Assembly: GCA_027924645.1 (NCBI GenBank)
Contig: BSBN01000334.1
Span: forward strand, 5,208,001-5,272,000
DNA: 64,000 nucleotides
From: Cunninghamia lanceolata
Lineage: Eukaryota > Streptophyta > Pinopsida > Cupressales > Cupressaceae
Direction: 5' to 3'
The position numbers were made by a program, and so were the translations under genes. This document shows, piece by piece, positions 38,013 through 52,218 of the stretch; position 1 is the stretch's first letter, and each line of letters begins with the position of its first letter. The notes under the pieces were generated by a model. It searched no databases, had not been told where the DNA came from, and was given only the letters and a program-made list of their open reading frames with translations.

Positions 38013-38139
38013 ATGCAATACATATAAAACAAATGCCATTGTTAGGGTTAGAAAAAATCATATATTAAATTTAAAATACAACTCCTTTATTACTATTAAT
38101 AGCAAACACATTTACAGCATAGGGATAGGGACATGATAG

Positions 38140-38435
38140 GTTTTACCCAGGCAACCCATACTAATCCCAAGAGTGGAACGTTTGCCCTCCTAGCTTTGGT
38201 GGTAGGACTTAGACATCCACCAAAGTGGGGTACTTAGTAGAGTGCTTGTATTGCTTCCCTATTCATGATCCCTTACGATTACTAATAGATTATTGTAGGA
38301 ATGGTATTTAGATCATAGTGGGGTTCTCTGGTTATCCAATCTAAGCCCAAGAGTTGGACTTTGACCCTCTTGGCCTCGGTGGCAGGTCATTGACACCCAT
38401 CCAAGGTGGGGTACTTATATGGAAACCTTATACCC
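38140..38435. repeat. Imperfect direct repeat, about 185-bp spacing
   Basis: A unit with CCCAAGAGT-GGA, TTGCCCTCCTAGC, TTTGGTGGTAGGAC and AAAGTGGGGTACTTA (38165-38240) recurs at 38348-38415 (CCCAAGAGTTGGAC, GACCCTCTTGGC, CGGTGGCAGG, AAGGTGGGGTACTTA). It may be LTR-internal. The sequence TGTAATGTCC occurs at 37624 and 37711 like an LTR start, but I found no partner LTR. Confidence 0.6.
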
Positions 38436-41400
38436 TCTTATGTACATCTCATTCCTTTCTTCCATGATGACATTCAATATTTATTTACATCTAAAATACA
38501 TTAAAGATGATTATTCATTAATACATAATAACTAATAACATTATCATATATATTCCATATTCTATTTGTTCATATTTGTCCACTCTACATAAGTAATGAA
38601 ATTGAAAGAAATATCAGTTCTTTGACTACATCTACATTATCAGATAACATGGCTACTTATATACTTGTTGCCTTCCCTTTTGTTGATTTAATGTAGACAT
38701 ATGCCTTCCTTGCTAATTTATTGTAAACTTGTTCTTTCCTGATTGTCTTGCTATTGTCTTTGCTTTTAAATAAGAAATATATCTTTTCATTTCTTGCCTA
38801 TTCCTTCTCACATCCCTTGTAACTCTAAATTTATACCTTGTTTATTATGGTGGGAGGAATCTCTTTTGAAAGGTTGTGACTAGACAATCACAGCCCCTTG
38901 CAAGAGTTGCTCCTATACCTCATGATAATCGCTATAATATGGATCATTGCCTTAAACCTTAATATACTAACCACTACATCTAATAAATGATGTATGCTTG
39001 GTTACTAATTCGTATTCCTTATTCTCTAATCGTACCACTTAGTGATTAGTTGTCTTGTTATATTCTAATTTTTTAGCATGAATAGTGTACTTTCAATAGC
39101 TGCTCCTTCAAGAATTGATGGATCTACATATATGACATGTGTTGCTTTGATAATATCAACCACAACACTATAAAGTGTGGGTCTTATAATGATCGATTCT
39201 TTATGATCTTGTATCATTGCTGGTTTATCTTATAAGTTACATAGGCTAAATGCAGTTGCTAATGTATAAGTATTATATTAATATCTAAATATTTATATTT
39301 ACGTTATTAATATTTATATCTATTATTTATTGTTATATTTGATTATATAAAAATATTTATATAATAATATTATTTAATATTATTTGTTAAAAAGTATTAT
39401 TAAATATTAAGATATATACACAATTATCCTTCAAATTGAAGATGGAAGGGATACACCAACACCATATATCAAGAAAGTAACTTTACTATTATATCACATG
39501 ATCTTTAAATCTTTAATTTGGCCGATAGGCCATTCTATATGTGCACACATCTTGTAACAGCCAAATTTTGGTAGTCATTTTTTTGGTAGTCCTTCAATTT
39601 TTTTCTCCAAAATTTTAAAAAATATTATTTTAAAATAATTTGTTAAATATTTATGAAAAGTCATTAGAAGAATTGGAAGAGGAAAAGTCGTGTAGATTTT
39701 AAAAGATCAAGAAAAGATTGAGGGAGTAATCTTTTAGTTCTGGAGATTTCTTGAAGATGCAGGTCTTTAAGGAAAAATATAGTTTTCTTATCATCTAAAA
39801 AATCGAAAGATCTTGGAAAAGAAAAGAGGTGAACCCTAGCCTTTGCCAAAACGTTGCTTGCCAAAACGTTGCTTACACTTGGAGGATTTGAGTGCCTTTT
39901 CTCTTATCAATGAAACTAATTTCATAGAGGAAAGAGGGACTCATACGGACCATGGTGCCATATGCTGGCAAAGAAGCAGAAGATTTCAAGTAAGTTGAAT
40001 GTTTTATGTTCATATTATTTTTAGGTGGATGAATAGATAAATTTGATACAATTACTCTATTGTTGAATCCTATCTCTATGCCAGAAAGAACAACAATTTA
40101 TATATGTATATATCTTTGGTATTTGATTAAAAACCTTGCAAACATTCCAAATAAGGGTTTGGTTTTATTTTAGAATCCTTGCATTCTTGAGGAAAGCAGA
40201 TTTCTTATACTCTTTGCGAAAAAAAAAGATTGTTATTGATAGCTTTTCATTTGCCTGTCCGATTAGCAGTCATTCTTCAGTATCTTGCACCTGACACATT
40301 AGAAAAGACAATTTAAATCAGCTTAGAAGAGAATGGAGTCCTTTCACCAAATGCTTCAATTGATGAGAAAGAATTAGCAAGAAATTAAGAAACAATCTTT
40401 AAATTTCTAACATGAAAATTATTCTCCAATTTGAATGTTTTTTTTCCTTATGCATGACAATGAAATTTGTCCAACTTCATCATAATCATAGTCGGTGAAT
40501 CTAACTATGGACTCCCTTTGGTAGAGCCTCTAACTAGAGGTTCCATTTGATCAAAGCTTGTATGGTTCCATTTGAAAACTGTGTTAGAATGTGATGCTTT
40601 AGTTTATGAAATCGGTGCTATTTGAATAACATAAACCTTTGAGAGTCACCATGTCAAGACTTAGAATGTAGACAGGTCAAATTATGAGATGGAAATGATA
40701 GTCAATTTGCACGCAGTAAAAAATTGGCATTAGTATTTGATCGGGAATCACTTCAAGGTATTAACCTATAATATCATGGTCGTGGATGTGCCTATCCACA
40801 AACTTGTGTGTATCTAGCACTCTGTGACCATCAACTCCATCTCAGGGTTCTGCATCTTAAAAAAAATGTCTCAATTGTGAAAAAGAGCTCTCTCCTAAAC
40901 ATTCACAGCCCAGTCCTACAATCTTGACTCCATCTTCCATGTTGTGAGAAACTCATATTCTCATGCCTCTTAAGAAGGCATCAATTCATCATGATAAAAA
41001 GTTCTTCTTTAGTTCTATCTATCCGTCCACATAATATGAATCTTTCTTAATTCATAAGAATCATTTAATGGCTACGTGCCACTAATTTTAGCACTAGAAA
41101 TCATATATACGCAAGTATCCTACTTAATACATCCCGTATCTCTTCATGGTTTGATATTATAAGCTCCTCCATTTTCTAACATCTATAGTTAGCTAGTAAA
41201 TCCGTCATTGTTTTGAATTCTCAATATATAGGTTAGTCGGAGTAATCTCTGAATTTGTTCATTAAGATATCTATCACATCAAGCTTACCTTATAGTTTCT
41301 AATTCATCATCATCTATTTTAGCTCCTTCTAAATTTATCTCTAGTTACTTAATTATACTCAAAGATTTATTTTCTCAAAACTTTTTATTAATTTTGAGCC

Positions 41401-44048
41401 ATCCATTTATGTTATATATGTAGTAGTTATTGTTAGAAATCAAGAGAAATCTCAATTGGGTAAATGACTACCCAAACACAGTTAGTGTTGATAGTTAAAT
41501 TTGTCATGAATTGCATTTATGTTGATCATGTTCTTAAAAGAAATAGGATAAGGAGTTGGAGAATATCAAAGAAACCTCTTTTAGATGATGTAATTTGTTT
41601 AAGACCTTTTGTAAATGAAATTTAGAAATTACTCTAGATTGGCAATCTTCTTTTTCTCTAATTAGTAACTCTCTACTTTTCTATTTTATTCAAAAGATAA
41701 TGAGTAGATTTAAACCTAAGAACTCGGCAATATTATGCTTGAGCTTTCAAATAGAGAAGTTAAAATGTTTAAAGCTTTTCCTTCTAAACATATTTCTTAT
41801 GTTATGAACACAATCGATTCTGCCTATTAGATTAGAATGGGTTTTATGTACTTTAATTAAAGTTTGATAGGATTTCTCTTTCCCACATTTTTTTATCAAA
41901 TGACCTCACGTTATGGATAAATCCATATGCAATTATCTCTTGTGGTTTAATTTTGAAATTGAATCTGATCTAACAATATTGATTGTTTTGGTTTTCCTGA
42001 TGATGATATTTTAAAAGAAAATATTCTTCTCTTTATAGATATTCGTATAAGGTTACTGATATCATTATAGTTGTTTTTCAAACAGATTGATCAAGTTATC
42101 ACTTAGTAGCCAAAGCTTCTCTTATTCTAATAATGTGACAAATGGGATTAGCCATAGTAGTTGCAAATTCTTTGATAGTTAAATAAGATTGGTTTTGGAA
42201 TACAATTATGGATGTTAAATAAGCTTACTTGGTAAATTGTTCATAGTCAAAATAATCATGACCTTGTATTACACAAATTTTCACAACTCCTTTCTAATCT
42301 CAATAAAGAACTATTTTCTTTTTTATTTGGACTAAGTCATGTAAGACATTGGCAAAGTTATTAATGATATGGTATATATTTATTCTAAAGTGAGTTATAA
42401 ATCTTCAAAGTTTAAATCAATTTTCCTTAGATAAGAACGAGGTAATTTCATTCTTTTGTTTGTCAGAATTCATATTAGTTTACCTTATTGGAAGAGAAAT
42501 TATTGTTATAGGTGTATCGTTAACTAATCTAGGTGAAGTAAGTGTTGTTTTCTTATACTAGCAAAACAAAATATTTGGCTTCATTCTTTAAAATTAAATA
42601 AGTCTATCTAAGCTACCTTGTTTTAGTAAGTCATTCTTAGATGAGTGTACTACTTGTAAGTCATTGATTAAGAAGTTGTTTTTGTTGATCCTAGTTGATA
42701 GTTGTATGTTATTAATATTATTAGTTTTGTCTCATTGCAAATATCTTTGTATAGTCATAAACGTAAATAGTACCATATTTGTATCTTCAATTTGATAATG
42801 CATGACAGGCTTGAGATGCGATCAAAGTGGTAACATGTCATCTTTAGAAAGATCATTTAATGTGTTATCTTTAGAAAGATCATTTAAAAAGTTAAGTATG
42901 GAAAGCTTTAGACTTTTAATATTGTTTTCCTGGTAATAATGTTTAGTAGTGTTAAATGACGAAATGAAGGGTATAAAGCTACTATTACATATGTTGACTC
43001 TGATATTGTGTTTACATTTTCAAGTCTTGAACTACAATGTCTCTACGCTACACGTACATAGGCAAGGCCATCATGAGCCCCTGAAACATTAGGTCGGCCC
43101 CTTAGGGTCTTAGGCTTGCTATTTTATGTAATTAATATTTGATTCATATATTAAGTGATTATGGAAAACTAATGATTTCATTTAGTTGTGCAGTTTCATA
43201 TCTAACAATCATGTAGGATATCAGAGTAAAGAAAGTATTTCTCCTCTTGTGAGAGAATGATCATATGATATTCATTGCAAATGTATACAATGTAAAAGAA
43301 ATGTATATATCTTATCACAAAATTTAATATATTCATATATGATGCCATAATTATGTTTTAAGTTTATCAAACTTTTATTTGGGAACTTTCTCCTATATTT
43401 TGTTTATCATTTCTCACTAATTCATTAAATTATTGTTATTTATTGATATTTCTGGAGTAAGCATTAAAATTCAAATACAAAAGCTAAAACCATTATAATT
43501 TTAAAAATAATATTTTAATTATATAAATTGTATGTTGCTCAGTGAAAATGGTAATATATAATATTAAAGTAATAATATTTTGTTTGGAAAAATGTTATTT
43601 GTATTTTAGGTAGTGATTTAAAGTATTTGTAAATATATAATATGAATATGATGTAAAAGTACAACTTTCTTACTCACCATTAAACCATTTTAAGGTCATA
43701 GAAAATCAATTATGTGGAAAACCAAATCTTCCTACAAATTAAATCTTCACAATATAAAAATATCAAATCATAAATAATGCATGTAAGTTACTAATATCAT
43801 TATTTTCCTATCTCTAAACCCTTTGTACCTCTTAAAGATGTATAAATTAAATCATAAGTACAATAAGCCTAGACTAATTTAAGACCTAATTCTAGCACAC
43901 CGATTGAAGAAAGAAGGTATTGCTTCTAAAAATGGCATAATCTATAAGAATGATGTGCAAGGGAGTGGTACACAACCATTCATTTATCCATTCAATTCAA
44001 ATATTCCAAATGTTGCGTAAGGGTCTATATATTGAAAAGAGTGCAAGG
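38436..44048. other. AT-rich spacer without recognisable genes
   Basis: No frame with recognisable domains. A 15-bp perfect tandem duplication (GCCAAAACGTTGCTT) is at 39845-39874, and TTTTGGTAGTC is repeated near 39565-39590. Possible decayed transposon sequence, not assignable. Confidence 0.5.
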
Positions 44049-44158
44049 ATTCAAAATATTATGCAAACTCTTTACAAATAAAGCAATAATGGAATGGCGG
44101 AAGACATAGTTCAAAATAATGAAATTCAAAATATTATGCAAACTCTTTACAAATAAAG
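44049..44158. repeat. 35-bp perfect direct repeat
   Basis: 44049-44083 and 44124-44158 are identical (ATTCAAAATATTATGCAAAC plus 15 more bases), offset by 75 bp. Confidence 0.85.
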
Positions 44159-44454
44159 TAGGAGACGATCATAATGCACTAAAACATTGTGAAGTTTGGG
44201 ACCAAAACGTTCTCCTTGAATCTAAAGCATCTGAATCTTTAGTATTATTGTCAAAAATACATAAAAAATTAAATTTTGAGTTAGTGAATGGTTTATAACA
44301 ATGTAGTCAATTCTCCTTGAAAATGTTTACAAATAATTTACTAAACTAAAACTACATCAATAACAATGTACTGGGTTCCTTGCTCACAGTCCCCTGATCT
44401 AGGTCCACTTTGGAAAGTGTATCAAGGGAAATGTTCACAAATAATTCACATATT

Positions 44455-44768
44455 TCAAAGTGAATGTGAAAGTTAGGGCATACACGTCTTACACACATCA
44501 AGGGAATACCAAAGTTCATTCACATAAACATGTGCACACACAGTGAATACCAAAGCTAACTTTCAAACCTACCCACCCACACAATGAAAACCATAGTTAA
44601 TTCACACACACATACACTTGACACAAAGTGAATATAAGTGTTTTTGTACACACATAGAGTGAGTGCCAAAGCTCATTCACAAACACATGCATGCACACAC
44701 AGAGTGACAAATTTTATTCAAATACATAGGCACACACTTCACACAAACTGAATGACAAAACTAAATAA

Positions 44769-44823
<55 letters not shown>

Positions 44824-45830
44824 CACATAAAGTGAATGCCAAATTTAAGTTTCAAACATGTACACAATGAATGTCAAAGTTTATTCACACACACACACAA
44901 TGAAAGTCAAAATTTATTCAAACACACAAAGACTCACAATGAACATCATTGAAGTTTGTTTGTAGACAAATTTCACAAAAAGTGAAAATCAATGTTTATT
45001 CATACATCACACAAAATGATATGCAAAGTTCATTTGTGCACACACACACAAAAGGAATGTTAGTTCTTTCAAGAACATTCCACATAAAGTGAGCATCAAA
45101 GTTCATTCATACACTCTACACAAAATGATATCTAAGGCTCATTTGTACACACACAAAATAAAGAATTTCAAATCTTTCAATTGCATTCTACACAAAGTGA
45201 ACATCAAAGTTTGTTTATACACTCGACAAAATGTGATAGTTGAAATTCATTCACTCCACAAAATGTGTTAACTTAAGCTCATTCATAAATAAAGAAAAAC
45301 TAAATGTAAAAGGTCTTTCAAGCTCACATAGATACACAACAAATTACAAAGTTGGTTCAAACACATAAACCACACAAAATGAATACCAAAATTATCTTTT
45401 AAAAACACACATCACAAAGTGAATGCCTAAATCAACTTTGCCACACACACATAATTTACATAAACAAAAAGTGAATATGCCAATGTTTGAACATAATCCA
45501 TTCACACAAATTTATTACAAGCATGCATTAAAAGTTAAGTTCAAATATTCCAAAATTTGAACACACTCATAAAGTGGGTGCCAAATAAATATAAAACACG
45601 GTAAAGTTCAAATACACAAACTAGACAAAGTGAATGCCCAAATTCACACATAGAAAGTGAACATGTGCCAAATTTTAAACATGCTTCATGCACAAAGTTA
45701 GTTCAATCACACACAAGTGCCAAAGAACAAACACACACAAAGTGAATGCCAAAGTTAAAGCACACTCTTCACACAATGTTAGTTCAATCACTTCACACAT
45801 AGTTGATTCAAACACACACTTCATACATAT
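44455..45830. repeat. Degenerate CA-rich minisatellite
   Basis: About 1.4 kb of loosely repeated units of roughly 40-70 bp built from CACACA, AAAGTGAATGCCAAA and GTTCATTCA. GTGAAT and ATTCAC form a recurring imperfect dyad. A pure (CA)25 tract lies at 44773-44822. The 60- and 63-codon frames inside are translations of the repeat, not genes. Confidence 0.85.
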
Positions 45831-48800
45831 ATTTTTTTTAAAAGCTATTTTGTGTAATGCTTGGTCGATAGGAAATTAGTAACATGGATTTTTATTATCC
45901 TACATTATTTAGATACTGCATAGTTCACCTAATCTCTTGATTGCTTAGAATTTATTTAGTTCATTCACGATTTATGATTTACTTATGTGCTTATTCATTT
46001 AATACTAGTCAATTATTTTTATTTGCAAAAAATCAATTGAATTTCTTATTGTATTTATAGTCTTTTCTACCAACAACTACATGTAATGACTTTCCATAAA
46101 AATAAAAATATAATCTATTTAATGATAGGCCTATAAATATTTGTCCCTATCGGCCATTTGATAGCACCTTTGGTGCTTTTACTAGTTTAAACAATGCCTT
46201 AACATTGACACATCATAGTAGGGATTTAGATTTCTAACTAGCAAACAAATATATTAAGTGAATAATATGGCTTCTAGTTCAACTATGAATTAATTGTTGA
46301 AAATACTCTGTACTTATTACAGGAACTTGGTCCTCAATTTGTAGATAAATTCGAAGAGTAGTCTCAAGCACTCTGTCTCCTCAATCATGACTAGCATCCA
46401 CCAACACAAAAGTGGGATTTCTAGATCTAAATGAAAATCAAGTGAATGATATTGATGCCTTGGAGAATGATATTGACCTTGCTCCTATAATAGATCATAA
46501 TGTCTAGTTTATAATATTGTATCTTGTTCTAAGATTTCGTCTTCAATGTTTTTTTCTTTTAAATCCCATAGAGTTTGTAATTAGCCATTTGCATGGTCTT
46601 CTATCATCTAGTATCCAAAGTTCTTGTATAAGAGCTATAATGTGTAGAAGTTAAATTTTAAGTAGATTAACCATGTTCTTTAGTGTACTCATATTTTATT
46701 ATATAATATAATTTTTTAGGTGCTTCTACCTATTATTATTTATTTATATATAGAGCGAATCTATCAATTCAAACAATTCTTAAAGTAATATTCTATATTA
46801 AGAAAAGAAAATTTACATGTGAATTATTGTTGATTAATACTATGACTCCAAAATTTTAGACAATAGTCTCAAAACTCATGTTTGGAGATGCATGTTGTTA
46901 GGTAAAGAGTGAAGGATCATAAATCTACAAAACTAAGGATGGTGATCCTAAAGGCCATTGACATAAAAATTAAAGAGAAATCAAATAACATATTAAGTCT
47001 CAACAAGTCATACCTTGTCCACACTAACACTACTAAAATTAATCACTAAGTATCAAGTGTACTAGCTCTTAGTAAATAGAGCAAAGACATTTTAAGTAGA
47101 TGAGAACAATATTTCACATACATCGAATGATATTAAATAGATTTGTATCTTTTAAAATGAATCCGCTTAACCTTTCATTTAGCACGTGCAATTTGGAACC
47201 CACATAAGAAAACCTATTATAATATATATTGAATTTGAATTCTCAAAGGATTCAAATGACATTGAAAAAATAAACCATGCCAGTTACAAAGGTCTAAAAG
47301 TACATTAATCTATGGAAATTGAATGAAGAGATATATTTCAAATAAAAGATTGATCATTTCACCATTCTAAAAATAGGAATAACAGTATCACACAATAAAA
47401 TCTACTTCAAGTATCCCTCTCTACTCATTAACATTCAACAAGCATTAAGGAAAAGACCATTACAAAACTTTTAGAATGGTTTGCAATGCTATCCCTCCAT
47501 TGAATCCCTAATACAACAAATTGATTAATATGATTTGAGAAATACTATGGCACACTCAAATGATACGGTGAAACATTTTACTTAACTGCAGTGACATTAA
47601 AACTATGAAGTAGTCTTTGCTTGATTAGACTCACACAAACATTCCCCACCTTCAAAGTTAGTTACACATAGCTATCGATTCCCAAAACTATACCCAAGAA
47701 ACCCTATACAATAAATTAACTTTGCAATCTAAATAATTTTTTATTAGGAAACTATGCATATGAAAATCTAGAAAGTTTCTCTAGACCTCACATAATGCAG
47801 ACAATTATCAATACTCTACACTCTAAAAGATACACCAACTCCATTCTAACAATAAACTCCACTATAATCTAGTATCAACAATTAGATTTGATTTTACAAG
47901 TAGGACAATCCCTTTTAGTTTGAACTTTTTGTATGCATAGGGAAAATATCTTCTTGAACTATCTACATAAGGCATTATATAACTTTTGATTTCATTGAAT
48001 CTCATAGCCATTAATTGTTGGAATTTTAGCCACAACATATTTAGGACATAGGCCTTGTACTAAAGGTCAATGAATCAATTGAATCGTCACTATGAAGAGT
48101 AATATCCATTGGTCAATTTTTTAGTTTTACCATAGGCTTAGGGAATATGTTTTAAGTGAAAAGAAATCTATGAAAGATAATCAACATGTGAGTAGAGTTA
48201 CATTATAATGTATAACAAAGGGAAGAAGGGCTACGCTACAGCTATAGTCCCTGCGTAAAACTGCAAGCTACAGTGCAGTGGTAAGAACTGGAACTACTCA
48301 AACAAGCATGTGTTCATTTCATAAATAAATTATTAATGTAGTATTCTACTTGTTTTTTACTTAAAAGCATTGAAACATGAATCTCACTTGCATTACTAGA
48401 GAATAAAAACATTATTCATTCTTTGAATTTATTTTTTATATTTTCAATTCATGTAAATAAACTAACAAAATGAAAAACTTGACTGACGTACATAGCCTAT
48501 TTTTTTCTTTCCAATCTTGCTTCGTCAAGTGATAGGAATTTTTGAAATTCCCTCAACTCTTTTCTGATAACTAGGATCATATAGATTAAGCAATATCCTA
48601 TACAATGGTTATCATGTTGAACGAGAAGGGATGATAGTTCTACCCTGTCTACGAAAATCTAAGCATGGATGTAAATAACAAGGATGATAATATATTTTTC
48701 TAGAAATGTTTAGTAAAATTGCAAGGAGAAGAATCACAAGTTCAAAACTACAATATACTATAGAATCATATTCTGGACAATAGGTATAGAAGACCTAAAG

Positions 48801-49185
48801 TTGCAAAATAACATAGTTTCCCCACATCTCCAAGGTTTGTGGGGAACTAAGATACATGAGAGCATTGCATAAGATACATTTTGTAGGGATACAAATTATT
48901 CATAGCCAAGAACTATTAAAAACATAAAGAAAAATGGCAAGTCTTTTTTAAGTGTGTTCAAACATAATATGATAGTATCATTAAAGAAGAGACTCTTATC
49001 TGCCAATACAACAATTCAAAAAATTAACCATGAAAATAAAAAAGTTATTGTGATATAGATTAAATTACTAAGGACATGATAATATAATTGGTGCAATTAT
49101 TTAGTAAAAATCCATAGAAAAGAATGACAAATACAAAAAATATATTTCAATATGCTATATAACATCATTATTTATGTGTTGCTAA
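45831..49185. other. AT-rich spacer, nothing recognised
   Basis: Neither strand shows a frame with conserved motifs, tRNA or rRNA. A short GC-richer spot at 48229-48290 is unexplained. Confidence 0.5.
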
Positions 49186-49405
49186 TGGTGTGGTTTAGTG
49201 GTCAAGTCGCGTGGTTGTAGTGGCGGAAATAAGGATTCAAACCCCAGCTGGGTTGAAGAGTTCGTAGGCCTTGTGCCTTCACTGGGTTAACATGCTCACA
49301 ATATTTGTGCCTTCATTGGGTTGTTGTGCTCACAGGATGTAGGCTTTCTCTGGGCAAATGACCTTGTGGGCTTGAAGCTCTAGAATTAATATCCTAGGTG
49401 ATAAT
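49186..49405 (+). mobile_element. tRNA-derived SINE
   Basis: The head resembles a tRNA: box A TGGTTTAGTGG (49191-49201) and, 32 bp further, box B GATTCAAACCC (49234-49244), the internal RNA polymerase III promoter of tRNA-derived SINEs. It has no tRNA acceptor pairing. The body has two copies of a 37-bp unit (TTGTGCCTTCAYTGGGTT..TGCTCACA, about 49275 and 49307). The 3' limit is uncertain because no clear target duplication was found. Confidence 0.65.
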
Positions 49406-50376
49406 GGTAGAAATTAAATCTTGCATAAAGAAACTGTACTGATTAAGATCACAAATTTTATCTTTCTACTTGTATCTTGTATTTTTGTAAATTATGAAGG
49501 GATATGGTGCAAAGCTATTTTCTATATCTCTTTGTTGTTTGAATACTTGGTACCGAAGGAAATTTTCAAACATAGGTGTGGGTCCATGTTGGTCATGAAG
49601 AAGTGTAGATTAAAGTATACTTTCTAGGCTCTAATCTTACTCTATAGTCTAAGTTGAATTTTTTGAGTTTGGAGACAAAAGAGCTTAGGTAATTCTTTGG
49701 CCCAATCTATGCAAGATATCTTTTGTGCATGACTCTAGAGTTTGCAACATGAGACTTTCTTTTAATATGCTTTGTTGCCTATGTAAGGCTACATAGAGCC
49801 AAAAATAAAACCCTATTTTCACCCTACAACTGTAGAGTTAGAATATTTTTGTTCCAAGAAGTCTTCTATGCTTTTCCCTAGCCTAAAGAGATGATAAAAA
49901 AAACTTATGCAAGAAGAGTCAAAAACTAAGAAAAAAGGCATTAAATTTTCTAGAATAACTAAGTTAGACATGAATTAACAAAAGAGATTAATAATAATAT
50001 AAAATGAAAGTGTTAGGAGTGGCTTAGCTATTTCAAATGGCCTTCACTAAAGGCACTCAAATAGCCACACAAAGTAAGGTACAGGTTCGTGTTGGTTATT
50101 TGATGTATGCTGCACTTTGCAAAAAAGAACCATCCATTCAAATTTAGCATGAAAATTCCAAACCCAAAGCTTAAAAATACTTCTTAATTATTTTACCTTT
50201 GATTCCAATGATTGTAGTCATCTTTAGATGATGAAATAACAAGCTTCAAATTTTACAAAAACATTACTAAATTCGTGAGACAACAACAAGCTCAGTGATA
50301 TTCATAGCAACTATCTAGTCAGTATTCATGTGTGCACAAAAGAAAGACCAGTCATGTCACTCTTGAAGGGTCATCC
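49406..50376. other. AT-rich spacer after the SINE
   Basis: A 68-codon frame at 49421-49627 has no recognisable features. Nothing else seen. Confidence 0.4.
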
Positions 50377-51328
50377 CACAATAATAGGTTACACTTTTTG
50401 GCCAAACCTGACATTGAAATCAACATTTTGAACTAAATCTTCACTTTCTAACACCTATAGCCGCTAAACTGTTAGGAATTTGAAGATGATGCGAACTAGT
50501 GATTTGTGAGATTTTGTTTGTAGATTCTAAATATTTTTTAAAAAAACTTTGGAGTTAAATTGTAAAATTTTTTGTGTCTCCTTTGATAACTAGTTTTTAA
50601 TAGTAAACAACATTTTTTAAAGTGATGTGTATTTTGTAGCACATAAATTTTTTTCTACAAAGGATAAAATTCTAATTCTTTTAATTTAGATTGGTGACAT
50701 CGATATATAGGGCATACATTTGGTTTCATAATGTTTTGTTGAATATTTTTTTTAATTAAGTTTTGAAGTCAAACAAATTATAATTTAGACATAGGTGTAT
50801 TCCATAAAAGATAACTTTTTTGTATGTATCGAAATTCAATTTTTTTGTTTGTTGAAATAAGGACATCAATACCTGGGACATAGATATTTTTTAGAATTTT
50901 TTTTCACCAATTTACTAATTTTCCATGTCTGTAGAACAAAGAACTTGATGCTTGATAAAAAAACTACACTCACAAGAAATAAAAAATAAATATAATAATC
51001 AAATTAAATATATTCAAAATTATACTTTTTGGGAAGTTTATAATAAGTACTACATACTTACAAAACAAAAATTTTAAATGAATGCATTTGATCTCCCAAA
51101 AGGTAAATCAAAAATGGTTTTTTATCAGCATTTTGATAGGTGTAGAGGAGACTCCATTATAGGTATAGTTTAAAACTAGTAGGGTTCTATCGAAGGGGGT
51201 TTGATCAAACCCTCATCAATTAAAATCCTTTAAATAAAACCTTTCAAGGCTTAAATCATTATATTTTCTAAAAATATGTGATTTCAACAAAAATTAGGAT
51301 GTCCCAGAAAGTGTAACCCATTATTGTG
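50377..51328. repeat. Inverted repeat pair spanning about 950 bp
   Basis: CACAATAATAGGTTACACTTT (50377-50397) is an inverted copy of 51308-51328 with one mismatch in 21. Weaker similarity extends outward and inward. It could be the terminal repeats of a decayed DNA transposon. No transposase is visible. A perfect 16-bp palindrome GGGTTTGATCAAACCC is at 51197-51212. Confidence 0.45.
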
Positions 51329-51950
51329 ACAACACCCTCAATCAAATTACACCCAATAAGCCTACTACGAAAAATATCTAATTTGGCAACAAATAATGTA
51401 AACTTCTATGTAAGAAATAACCTAACTAGATAGGATCACATAAATAACATGTTAAATTCATTAATGTAGTCCATAAAAAATTACATTTGAATTGCACTAA
51501 TACACTTTATTCAAATTTAGATTTTACTCTATGAAATGGTAAAAGATTATTATTAATAAAGATAGATAAATGATTAGTTTTGTATTTCGTTCAGGTTCTC
51601 AAAATATTTACACAAACTAAATCATAGATAATATAGAGAAACAAGTTCGTGTCATCTGAATTTGATTTATTGAACAAATGGTCAATCTAACCTCATGGAT
51701 TAATATACTCTCCACAATCATATTAGAGATGGTAGATCATGAGAATCAAATTTCTACTTCTCTAATGCTAAAAATGATGGCACGAATCTACATATTGTGC
51801 TGAGAGCCTTAATTAATCCAAAAAATCCTATTATTTCAAGGAATTAGTTTCACAATGTTTCAGTCATGGTAGAAGAATAAACATGGAAATTGATTCATAT
51901 ATACCCAAGGTGGACTTGTCCACAAAATAAAAAATAAAAAGACACGAGAC

Positions 51951-52218
51951 TCTAATTGAGTACACTAGGCACCATTATAAGCTTTGAATGACAAATAGAA
52001 TATGTGAACATGGCTATTAGAGAATTACATATGCAACAATAGAATAAAGAAAGTAGAAGAATTTATCAATTATTTAAAAGTGTCTCTAATTGAGTACACT
52101 AGGCACCATTATAAGCTTTGAATGACAAATAGAATATGTGAACATGGCTATTAGAGAATTACATATGCAACAATAGAATAAAGAAAGTAGAAGAATTTAT
52201 CAATTATTTAAAAGTGTC
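51951..52218. repeat. Perfect 134-bp tandem duplication
   Basis: 51951-52084 and 52085-52218 are identical at every base I compared. This is either a very recent duplication or an assembly artefact. Confidence 0.95.

Noticed and set aside
39664..39864. 66-codon minus-strand frame
   Set aside because: Ends in low-complexity Leu/Phe sequence and overlaps a 15-bp tandem duplication. No family recognised.
45089..45879. Two His/Ser-rich frames
   Set aside because: They lie in the degenerate CA-rich minisatellite and mirror its repeat.
48229..48290. GC-richer spot with CTACGCTACAG and CTACAGTGCAGTGG
   Set aside because: Tested as a Helitron end or TIR, but no CTAG end, partner repeat or target duplication was found.
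49186..49260. Possible functional tRNA gene
   Set aside because: Boxes A and B are present but acceptor and anticodon stems do not pair. It fits a SINE head instead.
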